DNA of 64,000 bases from Ceratodon purpureus (taxonomy: Eukaryota > Streptophyta > Bryopsida > Pseudoditrichales > Ditrichaceae), in contig CM026427.1 of the NCBI GenBank assembly GCA_014871385.1, positions 16,252,930 through 16,316,929 of the forward strand, in the 5' to 3' direction. A program made the position numbers and the translations under genes. The notes below the pieces were generated by a model. The model searched no databases and was not told the origin of the DNA. It saw only the letters and a program-made list of their open reading frames with translations. The stretch's first letter is position 1. Every line of letters begins with the position of its first letter. Of the stretch, positions 23,489-35,755 are shown piece after piece.

Positions 23489-24874
23489 TCAACCTCTTCT
23501 ACAATACCCACATCGTTTGCAGAAGCCATGACGTTGTTTAGAGCTGAGTGAAAGGCGATACTTACCTTTGCTTTGTTTCAGGCCCAGACATGGCCCTCCG
23601 TAGCTCGTCTGCCACTCTGCACCCACTCGTCGTAGTTGCCAGAACCCCACTGCCAAAGTCTCCAAGCTGGTATTCACTCGCAATTCCTTGCACATCATCA
23701 TCCTCAGCTTCTCTTCTGTCCCAAACTCTACCTGCCTTCGATTGATCCACTTCTCCTTGTCCGTGTACCCACAATCCCTTCCCCACTCATGCGTCAACAG
23801 CACATGCTTCAAGGTAGTGTTCAGTTCGAGCATGGAGGCCAGATGCCTCAAAATCACAACCAGACCATGAGTGGCGAAGTCCTGTTCCCGCCTCTCATCG
23901 AAATAGTGTGAGAGAAACAGATTGAGTGTAGAGACAGTGGTGTTCGGTTGACGACCAGACCGATCCGGGACGAATGGAGCGAGAAGCTCTCCCAGTCCGA
24001 CACGGTCGCAGAAACAGCCGAACTCCTTCAAAGTATGGTTAACCTCGAGCGCTCTGCCAATCTCTGTACACATTCCCTCTTCTAAACATGTCTTAAAATC
24101 CGAGAAACGAAGCTCCAGCTTCTCTAGAGTTGTGTTGCAGCGCACCAGATTCGCTAAGGCGTCCTCGCAGCGCTCATCGGGGTCAGCAAAATCTAGTAAA
24201 TGCAGCACCAGCTCCTTAAGACCCACATTGGCTTCGCTCGGTGAAGCAGTGGTTAACGGCGTCACCAGAATCTCCAGAGTCTCTCGGTCTAGTTTGAAGT
24301 CACCTGAAGCAAGTTGGATTGTAACCGATCTCAAAACAGAGTTCCGCGATAGATAGAGAGCGATACTCTTAGCAAGGACTCGGCTGTTCGTCGTACCCAG
24401 CGCCCAAGGATACACTATCACCGATCTCAAACGACGAAAATATGACGGCAATATATGCCGAGGACTTCTGAAATCGAAACTGGAGAGACTAGGACTGGTT
24501 TTGAGAAGAGAAAAGATTTCAAATATAAGATCCTCAAACCGTCGCACGAAATCCTCTCGGCGGAGAAGCCAAGCATCAGAAAAACGTAATTGCGCGTGCG
24601 TCCATGTGGGACAAGCGACTAATGTTCGAACGGCTTCCAAGAGATCTCCTGGTGCGATGCGAAAGATAGGACTCTTGTCTGAATCTAGACACTCCGACTC
24701 GACTGCTCGGCTGCGTCTCCTTGTCAACACGAGGTTGAATATATGCGAGCTTGCATAGTTATTGGTAAGGCTCATCTCCGAGGAGTAAAAGACTGGCTCC
24801 GAGTTGTAGTTACTGTTCACAAAAGCACTCAGACCTCGAAGAGACGCTGCTTCGGGCTCCCCGACCGCTTCCAT
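23489..24874 (-). CDS. Single-exon LRR-like protein, distant copy of the 38-46 kb family
   Basis: The frame gives 461 residues from the ATG at 24874, which aligns with the start of its relatives (an ATG seven codons upstream is possible). It shows irregular leucine-rich units of the form NTTLEKLELRFS, NHTLKEFGCF and NTTLKHVLL, and shares the blocks LLEAVRTLVACPT, FSLLKTSPSLSSF, PSEANVGLKELVL and GRQPNTTVSTL. It ends in the family's Cys-rich tail (GFCKRCGYCRRG). There is no signal peptide or TM segment. The repeats resemble the RNI-type LRRs of NLR and related proteins, but no NB-ARC, TIR or kinase domain is present. Function is unknown. Divergence and opposite orientation suggest an older duplication than the tandem array. 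Confidence 0.75.
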   Translation of the reverse strand: MEAVGEPEAASLRGLSAFVNSNYNSEPVFYSSEMSLTNNYASSHIFNLVLTRRRSRAVESECLDSDKSPIFRIAPGDLLEAVRTLVACPTWTHAQLRFSDAWLLRREDFVRRFEDLIFEIFSLLKTSPSLSSFDFRSPRHILPSYFRRLRSVIVYPWALGTTNSRVLAKSIALYLSRNSVLRSVTIQLASGDFKLDRETLEILVTPLTTASPSEANVGLKELVLHLLDFADPDERCEDALANLVRCNTTLEKLELRFSDFKTCLEEGMCTEIGRALEVNHTLKEFGCFCDRVGLGELLAPFVPDRSGRQPNTTVSTLNLFLSHYFDERREQDFATHGLVVILRHLASMLELNTTLKHVLLTHEWGRDCGYTDKEKWINRRQVEFGTEEKLRMMMCKELRVNTSLETLAVGFWQLRRVGAEWQTSYGGPCLGLKQSKGKYRLSLSSKQRHGFCKRCGYCRRG

Positions 24875-25196
24875 GTTTGAATCCCCTCGGAACACAGAAA
24901 CCCAGTTCCAGTGGTTTGTTGCCCACCGTGGCGATCCAATCGCTCATACCCAAGACAACAGCTCACGGCGAGCAAGAGCCGTAACGATGGATCATTGAAG
25001 CCCAGGTATGCACGCTTGAGCTTCACTGCCAAAGGAACAGTGGGTACTGTACCGACATGGATGGTCACAGGCGACAATCAAAGGTGGGTAGATTTGAAAC
25101 TAGGCAAGAAGTTGCAGACATAAGTTATGTGATTAAACCACGAGTGGAGCAATAGACCAGTTTGGAAGAGTGAAGATCGCAAACTTGGAAAGAGAA
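24875..25196. other. Spacer between the LRR-like gene and U6
   Basis: Holds the upstream region of the minus-strand LRR-like gene and the downstream side of U6. No other feature is seen. Confidence 0.4.
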
Positions 25197-25247
25197 AAAA
25201 ATTTGGACCATTTCTCGATTTGTGCGTGTCATCCTTGCGCAGGGGCC

Positions 25248-25279
<32 letters not shown>

Positions 25280-25299
25280 TCAGATGTCTCCGAAGAGAC
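25197..25299 (-). ncRNA. U6: U6 spliceosomal snRNA
   Basis: On the minus strand the sequence is a near-complete plant U6: a 5' stem-loop with a CUUCGG-type loop, GATAAAATTGGAACGATACA, the invariant ACAGAG box, AGATTAGCATGG with the AGC triad, the CCCCTGCGCAAGGATGACACGC internal stem-loop region, and a final GGTCCAAA followed by seven T (Pol III terminator). The 5' stem differs from the usual plant form by a paired C-G to U-A change, which keeps the helix. A TATA-like GATATA lies about 16-20 bases upstream, closer than the usual -30. I see no clear TCCCACATCG-type upstream element. So the RNA looks functional but the promoter is doubtful. Confidence 0.93.
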
Positions 25300-25798
25300 G
25301 GAAGAGAGGGTCGGATATAGAGCTAAGAAGCATGAGAGAACATGTCCGTCAATCCATATGGGTAAATAGGCCTTGCAAGTCATGCCTTGCGTCGCAACGA
25401 TTTCCTGCCTTATCCAGTCTCAATATGTTCCTGCCACTGATAGTCATTCATCCCCAGGAGCCTTACAATCAAATGAGACATTCATGATTGATAGGAAGAC
25501 ATATATCTTGCACCATAGCGGAACATCTTGAGAGTAAGTTCCCATTCTGCAAATAGTTTGCATTAGAGGGATTCGACAGAAAGTGCGCATTAAAAACTGT
25601 ACAGGTCTTTGTGTACGATGTGCACAATAACGCTGGCTTTGTGCACGATGGCTCCGTGTGGACGTGGCCATTGGAGTTTGTGCAGCTTTCGAAGACTTAG
25701 AAGAGTGGGAAATAATTTTATCCGTAGTTGTGAAGTACCTGAGAATTCAAGCTCCGCTATTTTTCTAGATGGAACTGCGGAGCCATTCCCTTCCCAAG
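25300..25798. other. Spacer between U6 and the GDSL gene
   Basis: Contains U6 upstream sequence and the 3' region of the minus-strand GDSL gene. Overlapping short frames on both strands show no domain. Confidence 0.4.
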
Positions 25799-27895
25799 CT
25801 ATCCTTGTCTATGCTGAGTTGACGAGAGTGGTTCTAGATCTGCATCCGGAAACAGAACTTTCGTAACAGCAATCCAGCCTGCCTGAGAAGGATGGTTTGT
25901 GTCCCAGAAGAACGACTTGGCTGGATTTTTGCAGACTGTGAACATGGGTTTTCCATGGCGACCGAATTCTCCACAGCTCCGAGTGGCATTACCCGCGCCC
26001 AAGCAACAAGGCATCAAAGGCTCCGTGGATATTCCTGCACAAATCGAAGCTCCAAATGTAAGTTATCTGCAGCAATTCATCACATGCACATCTATTCATA
26101 AACTTTAATTTTTTTATTTTTAATAGAAGCAGAAAAAGAATCTGGTAAGCATTCCAGGATGCTAGGACTGGAAAATTAGGGATAGGCAAAGTATGACCAG
26201 TTACCGTATTTTGCCGGATCTCGGAGAACAGCAGTGAAGGCACTATAAAGATCTAGGATTCTGAAGGTGGCTTCAGGCAGCCGCTGTGTCAACTTGGCGA
26301 CGGCTGCAACCAGAAGGTCGTTGTGTCCAACTGACATAATTGCATCAGTGTCCTCGCTGCATTCATTGAACTCAGGTCGTGTTGATGAAGGCAAGCATCC
26401 AATCGGCTGGATGTTGTTGATATAGAAAGTTTTGAACCCTAGTTTGTTTAGCCGCTCGAGCTGATAAACCATTTCACCGACCACTAATCTTTGGAACACA
26501 GGGATCCCCTGCAAAGAAAACAAAGGCTCAAGCTGCTCAATCAAGGATTCTTAGTCCAGAGGCGAAGGCCATCATAAACTTCCTCAGACATACTACAATT
26601 TCTCATCGACACAAGCATTTCCTCGACAGAATCCTCCATCGAGATATACATAATAATGGTAAGCTCAAGCCCTGAGAGGATTGGGTATGTCGGTTGAAAC
26701 TTACCGAGACTGGGTTACCCTTCGCCAGATATGCACCGTAGTCATTTCCATGTATACCAACAAGAACCACCGAGTATTGAAGGAAAGCTTTCGGGTAAAC
26801 TATGTCGATGAGGCTCTCAAGCTGGTCGATCTGACCACCTAAATTCAGCATTCCATATGGATTGAACACACCTGAGCCGCCGACTGCAAAATTCATGCCA
26901 TGCTTGGGCGCATTTGGATCACTAAACCTTAATTCATATGCAATAGGAGACATCATTTGAAGGGCGTTTGCTGCAAAACAATTTCACACTAGGTCAGTCA
27001 TCAAAAATTGATACAAAAGTTCGTTTGTCAATCGTTTGCACATTTCAAGCGAGAATCACGTACCGAAGACGTCTGCGAACACGCGCCCATCCGAAAACCG
27101 ACCAGCAGGGGTGCCAGGATAGGTCACGCCATACGGTGCAAGCCATGGGCGATTGAAGACGGCGGACTTGTTATGGTTTCCAGTGTCTAGATACGAGTCG
27201 CCGAACACAAAGATTGCGTTCGGAGGTGCACCTGTTGCTGCATTTACATCGGTTCCCAGCCCTGCACAGAAGCACATCACCGCCCTTCTTAAGTAATACA
27301 GAGACAACAACAATTCACTCTCCTTTCCCCAACGATATCAGAACATAACACTGTAGAATGTTTGGATATCACAACAGCTGACCTAATATAGAATGGCCAG
27401 TTACATCCTGTCGAAAGCTCCATCAGATTCAAGCATTTCGTAGAAAGATATTCGAGAACGACTCAATATTCATTGCAAAAGAGTTGCAAATAGTCTCACA
27501 GGAGGGAAGAGAAAAGCTCACGACCCACGAATTCTACCAAATTGCAAAGTACTCATGCTGTGAAATTGACAGAACACGCCTCTAAGCCTTGAAGATCCAG
27601 CCTCAAATTCGACTCGTAAGTCCAGAAAATCGTATCGAGGTAGCTCGAATACCACAGCAAACATCAGATTCGATAGCGTACCATTCATAAATTCTTTCAG
27701 AATCAAGACCACCAAGCACAGACTGCGCCGTCGCCGACTGCGACACAAGAGACCCAAACACCGAACTTAGCAAGTCTTACCATGAGCAATCTGTGGAACA
27801 AAAGCAGTTGAACACAGAAGAGCGCAGACGACCACGCCGTTGAGCACCCTCCAGGTAGCTCTGGGGAGGGCGGCCATGGCGAGGCTCATCACCAT
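25799..27895 (-). CDS. GDSL esterase/lipase (5 exons)
   Basis: Minus-strand exons 27781-27895, 27064-27261, 26705-26970, 26205-26508 and 25799-26034 join to 372 residues, the usual size of plant GDSL lipases. Exon 1 is a signal peptide (MVMSLAMAA..., hydrophobic VCALLCSTAF). Block I reads FVFGDSYLDTGN with nucleophile S61. Block II is GMNFAVGGSG (G136). Block III is GIHGND with N180. Block V is WDTNHPS, with D339 and H342 completing the Ser-Asp-His set. The block III motif has an unusual HGND where GxND is expected, still compatible with the oxyanion hole. The protein should be secreted and hydrolyse ester bonds; substrate (cutin, lipid or acetylated polysaccharide) cannot be told. All exon phases agree (G|GG, G|CA, phase 0, G|GA). 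Confidence 0.9.
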
Positions 27896-29500
27896 GGTCG
27901 CCGCCTTCCAAACCGCTCCAAAAACCTCCGCTCAACAAGACCACTTGTGAGCTATCCTGCAACTGCAAACTGGAATCAACTCGTCCGAACCTCCATTAAG
28001 ACGAACTATACCCGCTTGTGAGCTGCCGGCCACCTTCCCGACCATGCCTACCCTGGAACAAAAAGGTGTGAACTAGGAGCTAGCCTTCAAACCATGGCGT
28101 GTCGAGCAAGACGACCAGGACTCGTCTCCCAGGATCACAATCGAGACGCAAATTCCGTACTCACAACCACCTCGAGCACTCATTCAGCTCGGCAAAGCTT
28201 TTCTCTTCTTCAGACAACGTCGTATGCAAACATCTTGTCTGAGTTTATCTCTTAACTCTGCCGGAGATCAGGTTAAGGAAACACTGGAGCTTTCAAGCAT
28301 CTAAGATCACAGCCCACATCGACTCGCATGTGCAGTGGTGAACCGCGAGAGGAGCATGATCGATTCGGCAAACTTAATCATGTGATCTCGTTGCGGAAGT
28401 GAAAATGGGTCTTACAGAAATGATGTCTTCGTGCACATAACATTGTTGAGAGAAGGAGATTATCAACATATCTGTGGCAGTGATCACTTGCAACATGTGG
28501 GTAACTTAGTCCACATCTCAGGATTGGCAGAATCAGTTGGACACGGATCTTATAGCCGGCATGCAGATGTGGAAGCGATGCGGTCATCGTCTCCGTGATT
28601 GCCAGGGTTTATCTTGGGATTCGGAATATGGGATCGTCTGCCAAGTTTGTGATGTCTTCTCAGTTGCAAGTCTCTGTGTGATTTCTAAATGATATTCCAC
28701 CTGATTGTGGACTGCAGTCCGTTGTCTCGTCGGATTTTCACCGAGTAACTCTGCGTCATCCCGAGACGACGTCGAGCACAAGTGTGAGCTGATGTTGCAG
28801 AGAATCTTCACCTGGCGATAGCCTTCTCCTCTGAATCAGATGTGTGATATCAGGATATGGCTTCAGCCACTTGCATAGGCAGTGAAATGCGCTTCGGAAA
28901 TGAGAGAAGCACGATGTTGGAATATCGCAGAACATGTTGGAGGATTTGAGGGAACATCTCGGTCTGATGCTTTCGATTCGCGTGTCGGAAATGTTGATCC
29001 AATGTGCGTTTCTCAGATGATACGTTATGCGAAACAGGCTCGTCCATTCGGCATTCATTTTGAAAACGAGGGCGTCACCTCGTCATCAGCAAACCATCAT
29101 TTATTGGGCTCCGAAATAAAGCATTTCTCCAATTTCAGAAAGGCTGCTCGCTTTCGGATGGCGTTCCTCTGGCGACTGGGCATGGTGGCATGGCGTGTGG
29201 TCACGCTGCAAAATCACATTCCAAAGCTCCCCCAGATTCCAAAAGTACCGCGGCGGCGTGTGCCCTTCGTCTTCACGAGCTTTGGATGATGCAAGCCAGG
29301 AGGCACTGAACGCTCAGGCCGTAATCATTCACTAAAAACCGTAGCGCAGGAGAGTGGGGTGTGATGTCACAGTCTCGTACCGGAAATTCGTGCAGCGCTC
29401 TGCTTCACACGTCGGTGTGGATGGTGGGTCGCCTTGGCAGCTAAGATAGACCCGCCTTTTATTCCCAAGTCTCTCTTCATTCTGCGTCTCGCCAGGAACC
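27896..29500. other. Intergenic, divergent promoters of the GDSL and DUF4079 genes
   Basis: No gene is recognised. Open frames at 28882-29289 (plus) and 28756-29058 (minus) overlap each other and show no domain. The outer parts should hold the two 5' UTRs and promoters. Confidence 0.5.
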
Positions 29501-31344
29501 ATGGCAGCTTCTTCAGCCATGGCACGCTGTGCTCTCAGCAGCCGCGGTCTCTCGTCGATGGATTTCACTACCAAGGCTGCATCTGCAAATCCCTCTGCGC
29601 CTCGCTTCATTACCACACGTAAGAACCAGACTTTCCTCACTCCCACTTTCGTTACACGGCGTTCTCTCGCTCAAAGCCTCTGGGGCGTGTTGTAAGGTCG
29701 TTGCTCTGTGATTGAGTGTCGAGAGTCATGGGTCTGGATGTGTAATGTGGGGTCGCAAGAGGCTGCATTCTATGACGCTTTGAGTTGCATTTGCAATTTG
29801 ATGAGGTTGCCGTGCGTTAGATTATTGTTACCATTCTTTGAGAATACTGAGTGTCAGATTGTGTTTAAGGATCGGCTTTCAGGAATTAGCAGCGCTGGAG
29901 TTGGTGATAGGGACTCACCTTAGATGTTTCGTTTTACAGGTTGCTCGTCCGAAGCGGGATCAGGTGACAAGAAACAGGAGATGATCGTCTCCGAGCCGTC
30001 ACGGTTGGAGATAACGTCGGCTGTTTCGAGGAATGAAACTCGACTCATGAGTGTCGCTCCTATCCTGGCGCTTGCCGCTTTGCCTGGCGGTATGCTTCCT
30101 GCCCTGCATTGTTTAGACATTGCTTCTGCTGTGGATAAATAACCTAGGGTACCGTTTCATTCCAACATCCTGCGCCTACTAGTTTGAGTTGCAACTCACA
30201 TCATCTCTTTCGCCTGTGCATTTGCAGCTGGAGCGATTACAGAGCTCTTCTCACCGTTCGGAGAGCTGGTCAGAACTTGGGACCTCCCGCAATGGTTGAT
30301 ACACTGGGGTCATCCTGGGAACATGGTACTGCTCCAGAGATTCTCAGAGTGATGTCCAATCTGAGCAAGAGTTTGAGCTCCATGTTGATGTTGGGCACTA
30401 GAATTCGTTGGGTTTAGTGTTCTTTCTTGACGTAGCGAGGGTTTTTCGTGCAGGCAGTCGTGTTGTTCGCAATGGGCGGGTATGGCTCTTATCTCGGCTG
30501 GCAGATTCGTCTTAGTCCCGATGGAACAGCCAAGGCCGCTGCAAAGGACCTTCATCCTAAGCTTCTAGCAGGCATGTTCTTCTTCTTCGCCGCTGGAGCA
30601 ACTGGAGGTGTTACGTCTCTCATTACATCCGGAAAGCCAATCTTTGAGAGGTGAGATACCGCATCAGTGTGATAGCAAATTGAAAATTGTCAATCAATAG
30701 TGTAGCAATGTCATACATTCTTGAGCTAATTCTGTTTCTCTGCTTTAGCTTTGTAGTTCGTTGTGGAAACTAGAAGAGGTTAATGCCACTTTGATTTTAT
30801 GTTAATCCGTTGAGTGCTCACCTAATCCTTGTCAGGAATCTGAGAAATGAGGAATTTATATATTTTTTCTTCTAGAGATCCTTTTGGCAGCATGAACATC
30901 GTCTGTTCGGTGTTTCATTCCTCTGTGTTTGCGGTCAAGCTTACTTTGCGGTTCCTTGTGGCAGCCCCCATGCAGTGACAGGTCTCTTGGGTCTATTCCT
31001 CCTGGGTATTCAAACCGCACTATCCAGCGCTTTTGAGGTATGTTTATAAAATAGCTCATAAAACAAAGAACAGTGTTGTCCATTTCTTCAATGTTTCAAA
31101 TTTTGATATCACTAAAATTCGATTGTGGAATGCTCATGTGAATCCATGGATTCACAATGAGGGTTGCCGGATAATTTTTTGTGCTGAGAGCAACCTTCTT
31201 GTTTGTTTCTTCTTTCTTATGGTGCTTTGTCTTTGGCAGGCAAACCCAGGCTTGCGAAATGTGCATGCCATTTTTGGAACATCGATTATGGCATTGTTTC
31301 TTGTTCATGCAGTGTTTGGACTCCAGCTGGGTCTCAGTTATTAG
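29501..31344 (+). CDS. Chloroplast DUF4079 membrane protein (6 exons)
   Basis: Exons 29501-29618, 29940-30089, 30228-30325, 30454-30650, 30965-31037 and 31240-31344 join to 246 residues. The first 70 or so are Ser/Ala/Arg-rich and poor in acid, as in a chloroplast transit peptide. DUF4079 follows: an LPQWLIHWGHPGNM His-containing block, a Gly-rich helix FAMGGYGSYLGWQIR, then helices with HPKLLAGMFFFFAAG, ESPHAVTGLLGLFLLG, and RNVHAIFGTSIMALFLVHAVFGL. The several membrane-embedded His residues resemble a heme-binding cytochrome b561/ferric-reductase-like arrangement, but biochemical function is not established. The exon 5 acceptor at 30964 was chosen because it restores SPHAVTG; an upstream AG at about 30876-30877 would shift the frame. 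Family is confident, role is not. Confidence 0.85.
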
Positions 31345-32345
31345 ATTTGTTAGTTGTAGGAAAGGTTAATACATTCTTTATTACATGCTCAACTTTTTGA
31401 GTTGAGATCAGAGTTAGATCTAGTTTATTGAGCAATCTTTTTCTTTCTTGGAGCAGAAGTTTGTTCATGCTTTTATTTTTATCTCAGTCTGCACACAAAT
31501 GGATACTAATCAGAAAAGGTAGAGCTTCCATGTCCTGTAGTTACTATTTTCTGAGCATGACAAGGTTCTCTTGCATAGTTTACTGGTTCCTGGCATGTAT
31601 CTTTCGTTCAAACAATATGTTCTCCATCCTTATTGATCATGTACGTGTCAACCTTGTTTCTGTCATACAGCCAGAGTTGCTACTGGTTTGTATGGAATTA
31701 AGCTGTTGTGCAATGATATTACGTTCTTGTCTAAAAATGAGATTAGACATTCAGGGTCCAGGCATTAAGTTTCACTTCGAGAAAATAGCCGGTTCAGTGA
31801 ATTTGGTCGTGTAGCTGACACAATTTGTTCTCTCAACCAGCTTACGACACAACTTCAATCTGGCCACGTCTGTGCACTGTTCAGTTGTGTAATTTGCAAA
31901 CAAGGTAAATGTTCTGAACACATTTGTCTCTGTTTTATGACATGTACAAATTCATATTACCCCAGTCTGCAGACCAGTTTCCATTAAGGAAAGCAGGGAC
32001 CCATTCAGAAATTACACTCTATCTTTACAAAATGACCAAACATCACTGAGCTCAAGCGAGTGCACATCAAAAAAGACCTTTAATCAAGCTTTGAGAATTT
32101 CAAAACAATCACGTAACGTCTGCTGTAACAAACAATTCATATTTCATATGCACATATACAAATGCTTGGCAAGATCGCTTACAATTTCTCTAACCCAACG
32201 AATGGAACAGACCCCAAATCATCACAAATTCCAGCCTTCATTACTACCTCTAAACTTTACACCTCGCACAGCCATCATCGCCTTCACACAGGGTGCCGGT
32301 TTGTATTTCACTTCCCTCGGCCTTCATCACGCTTGACAATGTTTT
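31345..32345. other. Convergent intergenic region
   Basis: 3' flanks of the DUF4079 gene (plus) and the first RNase T2 gene (minus). No further gene is recognised; the frame at 31428-31814 has no known domain. Confidence 0.5.
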
Positions 32346-33863
32346 CTACAACTCATCTGCAAGGCGCTGGTCAGATTCCGCAGCAGAGTCAAAGACGGGG
32401 AACTGGACGGAGCCCTGGCAGGGGTTGCGAATGGCAGTCGGGCACTTGATCAGCGTCTTGCCATCCTTGGCAACGCAGATGTACACCTGGTAGAGCTGCT
32501 TGTTTCCTTCGGGGTCTATGTTGCACTCGATCTGGGGAGCAAACCCGAGGAGGTTTGTGAACGCCTTGGAGATTTGCGAGATCGGGTAGAAGCTGTCGTC
32601 CGGGACGATGCCAGCTTCGGCAAGGGCGGCGGTGATGTCGTAGTCGTTGTAGAGATTGAGGGACGCTTCGAAGTACTGGTGTTGTGTGAATCCGGAGCAG
32701 GTGCCGTGCTTGGCCCACTCGTGATCCCAGAAGTCCTCATTGTCACCCGACATCCCCCTCTTGCATGCTAACGTCCCCCAGTTCTTGTTCAAGTTGTCGA
32801 CCACGTCGTGGAGCTGCAATAAATTTTGCAAAATGAGACGTCGAAACTTAGTAATTCATCTGATCAGATCTATGCATTCTCTAACGTTATGTACTGAGTG
32901 GAATAGCGTGACTCATTGTGTAAGCATTGTATTGTGTTATAGGTACAATAGAATGAAGAGTACGAAACATAGTGCTCCTGTTATATCATATACGTTTCGG
33001 ACAGTACCGACTTAGCTGATACTTTGCTCTAAGGTTTTGAATAATAATAAAGGGAAAGACAACCTCAGACTGTTGGGATGAGGTTAGAGAAGGGCATTGT
33101 ACATAATGCTAAGTGCTCATGTTGACATAGAAACATTCCAGAACAATGGATTGGCAGATGAGAGTGGTTATAGACCATGTGCTAAGTGCTCTTGTTGAAG
33201 CATAACCATTACAGACTGAGACTATACTTGTTGGTTGATCAGAGGGCTCTAATTGGGCAGCAAGGTTTTCAGCTATGGCCAACATCTGACCCACCAATTA
33301 CCAAAACAAAGAAACCTGTGCAGTCAAAAAACTAAACCTGCAATTCTGCCAGAAGCCAAATGTAAATTGAGAGAGTGATTGGGAGATCAATACCTCGCTA
33401 GAATCGAACTGCTCGTTGGTGCAAGTGTCTGGATACGAGCCATCGTTGCGGTTGGGCCACAGGCCGTGGATGCCGAAGTAAGGGCCAGGGTCGCCAGTCA
33501 CGGGGAAGCAGCATTTCTTTCCTTTCGCATCGCAGTATGATCCGGGCCACTGCGAAAGCCACTCTAGCTCGTTCAAGATAAAAAATGACACAGCAAGTGC
33601 GCAATCGTCATGACGAGAGAAAGAGGCACTCCTAGGTTAGACTCTAGCAAGCTTGATTGATGCCGGTTTGAAGTCTGGAGGGTTTGCTGCGACGATCGAC
33701 TCACCTGTTGTACAAAGAAGAAGTAGTCGAAGCTATTGTCCTTTTCTTTTCGAGCTCTCTCGACGAAAGAGTTGGAAGCCTCGACTTCTTGCTCGGCCTC
33801 TCCTTCCACAGCCACGAAGACCACCATCACCAACAAACCGAGAGCCAACACCTTCGACGCCAT
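32346..33863 (-). CDS. RNase T2, S-like secreted ribonuclease A (exons 33705-33863, 33394-33549, 32346-32813)
   Basis: The joined frame gives 260 residues. Residues 1-22 form a signal peptide, followed by an acidic linker and FDYFFFVQQWPGSYCD, the usual T2 start. The two catalytic motifs are intact: FGIHGLWP with H81 and DHEWAKHGTCSG with E137 and H141. Cys residues for the conserved disulfides are present, including those in KKCCFPV, DTCTNEQ, IECNI, YICVAK and NPCQGS. The enzyme should be exported and cleave RNA through a 2',3'-cyclic phosphate, serving phosphate recovery or defence as in S-like RNases (family knowledge). All introns are phase 0. It is head-to-head with a second T2 gene 1.9 kb away. 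Confidence 0.93.
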
Positions 33864-35755
33864 CTTGGTGAATGCTGTTGGTCACCACAGAGTTCACACC
33901 AACACTCAAAAAATCAGTTACAGGTACAAACAAAGACAAACAAAGAAAAACTATCAAAACCTACAATCTCTTTCGCAGTATCTAAGGCCTCCACAGGTTC
34001 AAACCTACACAAGCATAAGCGTATGCACAGTTTCAAGACTGCCACAGGATAGTACAACACGGCGTCGCGTTGCATTAACCATACTACAAAATGAAAAGCT
34101 AAACAGAAACTCTCTGTCATCGGTGAGCTGATCCGCCTAAACATCGAACTGCATGGAAACTCCAAATCCAGAGACAACAGCAACTTAATTCAACACTGCC
34201 CACCTGACTCGGTTTCCAGAAACTAATCGCTAACAAGCTAACCTTCAAGGGAGAGAAAGCATGAAACCAAACCTAACTCGGGAAGGTAGCTAGACTGAGA
34301 GCGACATCGGTGTGACATCCAACAATGAGCTTGAGTTGCGTTTTATAATCTCCTCTCCAGCAGTACGTTCGAGTCTCCAACGTCAATGGTGTTCAAGCAC
34401 AAGACGAAACCAGGAGGACCAAAAACCAGATGACTTGGGATATTCCTTATGCCTACGCACGGCCACGTTTGCTTCTTCAATTAATGTCGGATTTGCATGT
34501 GAATCATCACACCCCAATTTCTGAGCAAATTTTCTTTCCAGAAAATGTGAAACGTGAGAAGCATGTGTCTGCAAATTGAACACTGACTGTGACAATTTAA
34601 GGTAGCATTGCCATGACTAAACTAATTGGGTACAGCTTCTGGATGTTGAATATTATACTTCGAGTTCCTGACATGGCTATGGCGTTGTGCAGTCGCAAGG
34701 AATGCTGAAGGACATCACGTGTCGTCCTAAACTGGTACATAATAAACGCTAGTACTGCAACTCTCATCGAACCATCATTTCGCACAACTGATCAGGTTTT
34801 GAGGTGTCAGTGTCGGAATTTCAGACACTGTAGACGTCCTAGAATCATGCCAATTCACGTGGCTCCCAGTTTCCGCTACATGACAGAGCCACGCGCACGG
34901 TAATCTTCAACACGAACGCACAATCTCGAGAGCAAGCCACCGTCCACGTCTCTTGTCGGGATTTTTTGGTTTTCGTTCATCGGCGAATGAACTCTGTGGC
35001 CATCAGAAAATTTGGGCATTTTCACACTCGCAGCGGAGAAATTTGTTGCCGTTGCGTCTTCTGCGAGTCTTTCCGGAAACAGAGCACCCTTGTCGTGATT
35101 CTACTCCACTGGGATCTTTCTGGCATCTGCAATGTTCCTGTGACACGCCACTCCTGATCATGATAACTTAGTTGTGCGATTGCTTTCCGGAGTCGAGAGA
35201 CGGAAGGTGCAGATGGGTCGGTGGAGAATTATGTGTTAAGGAAGCTGTGAGGCGTGATCGGGTGGAGTGGGAGTTTGCCTACATTGCGAGCCGCTTCTCT
35301 TGTGATTTGGGTGCACTCGGATCATCTGGAAAGGAAGGATTTGCTGCCGCTTCGAGACACCGGCTGGTGAGTCTTATCTTCAATGTTTTGGAAGGGTGAG
35401 GTCGTGGCATTGTGCAGGGTTTGTAATTCGGGAAGGGGATGTGTTGATGTGCGCGATGGGGGTGTTTGTGTTTGGTTTAGTGGGAGAGGTTGTGAGATGT
35501 GGCTAGGTTTTGCTGGAGACCCACATTGGGTGCTGGCCGGCATTGTGGAATTCAGAGGCGTTGAGGTTATGAGAAGAGGCGAAGTCGAGTTGCATGTTCA
35601 TGGATACTTCAGGGAATTCGTGCTTTGCGTGAGGAAGTTTGGAGGGTTTTGATGGGTGATCTGGTTTCGTGGGTTCATGGGTTTGAGAATTGCATAGCAG
35701 AGTTAGGTCTTGTGATGCGCTGACCAGGTGTGTCGTGTTGTGTAGTGCAGGAGCG
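33864..35755. promoter_or_regulatory. Shared 1.9 kb upstream region of two divergent RNase T2 genes
   Basis: No gene is recognised. The ends carry the two opposite promoters and 5' UTRs. Overlapping short frames on both strands have no domain. Whether the promoter is truly bidirectional cannot be read from sequence. Confidence 0.45.

Noticed and set aside
28882-29289. 135-codon plus-strand open frame with an overlapping minus-strand frame
   Set aside because: No domain, no splice or homology support; probably chance in moderately GC-rich promoter DNA.
30878-30964. Longer DUF4079 exon 5 using the TCTTCTAG acceptor
   Set aside because: It shifts the frame and ends early, while the acceptor at 30964 restores the conserved SPHAVTG block.
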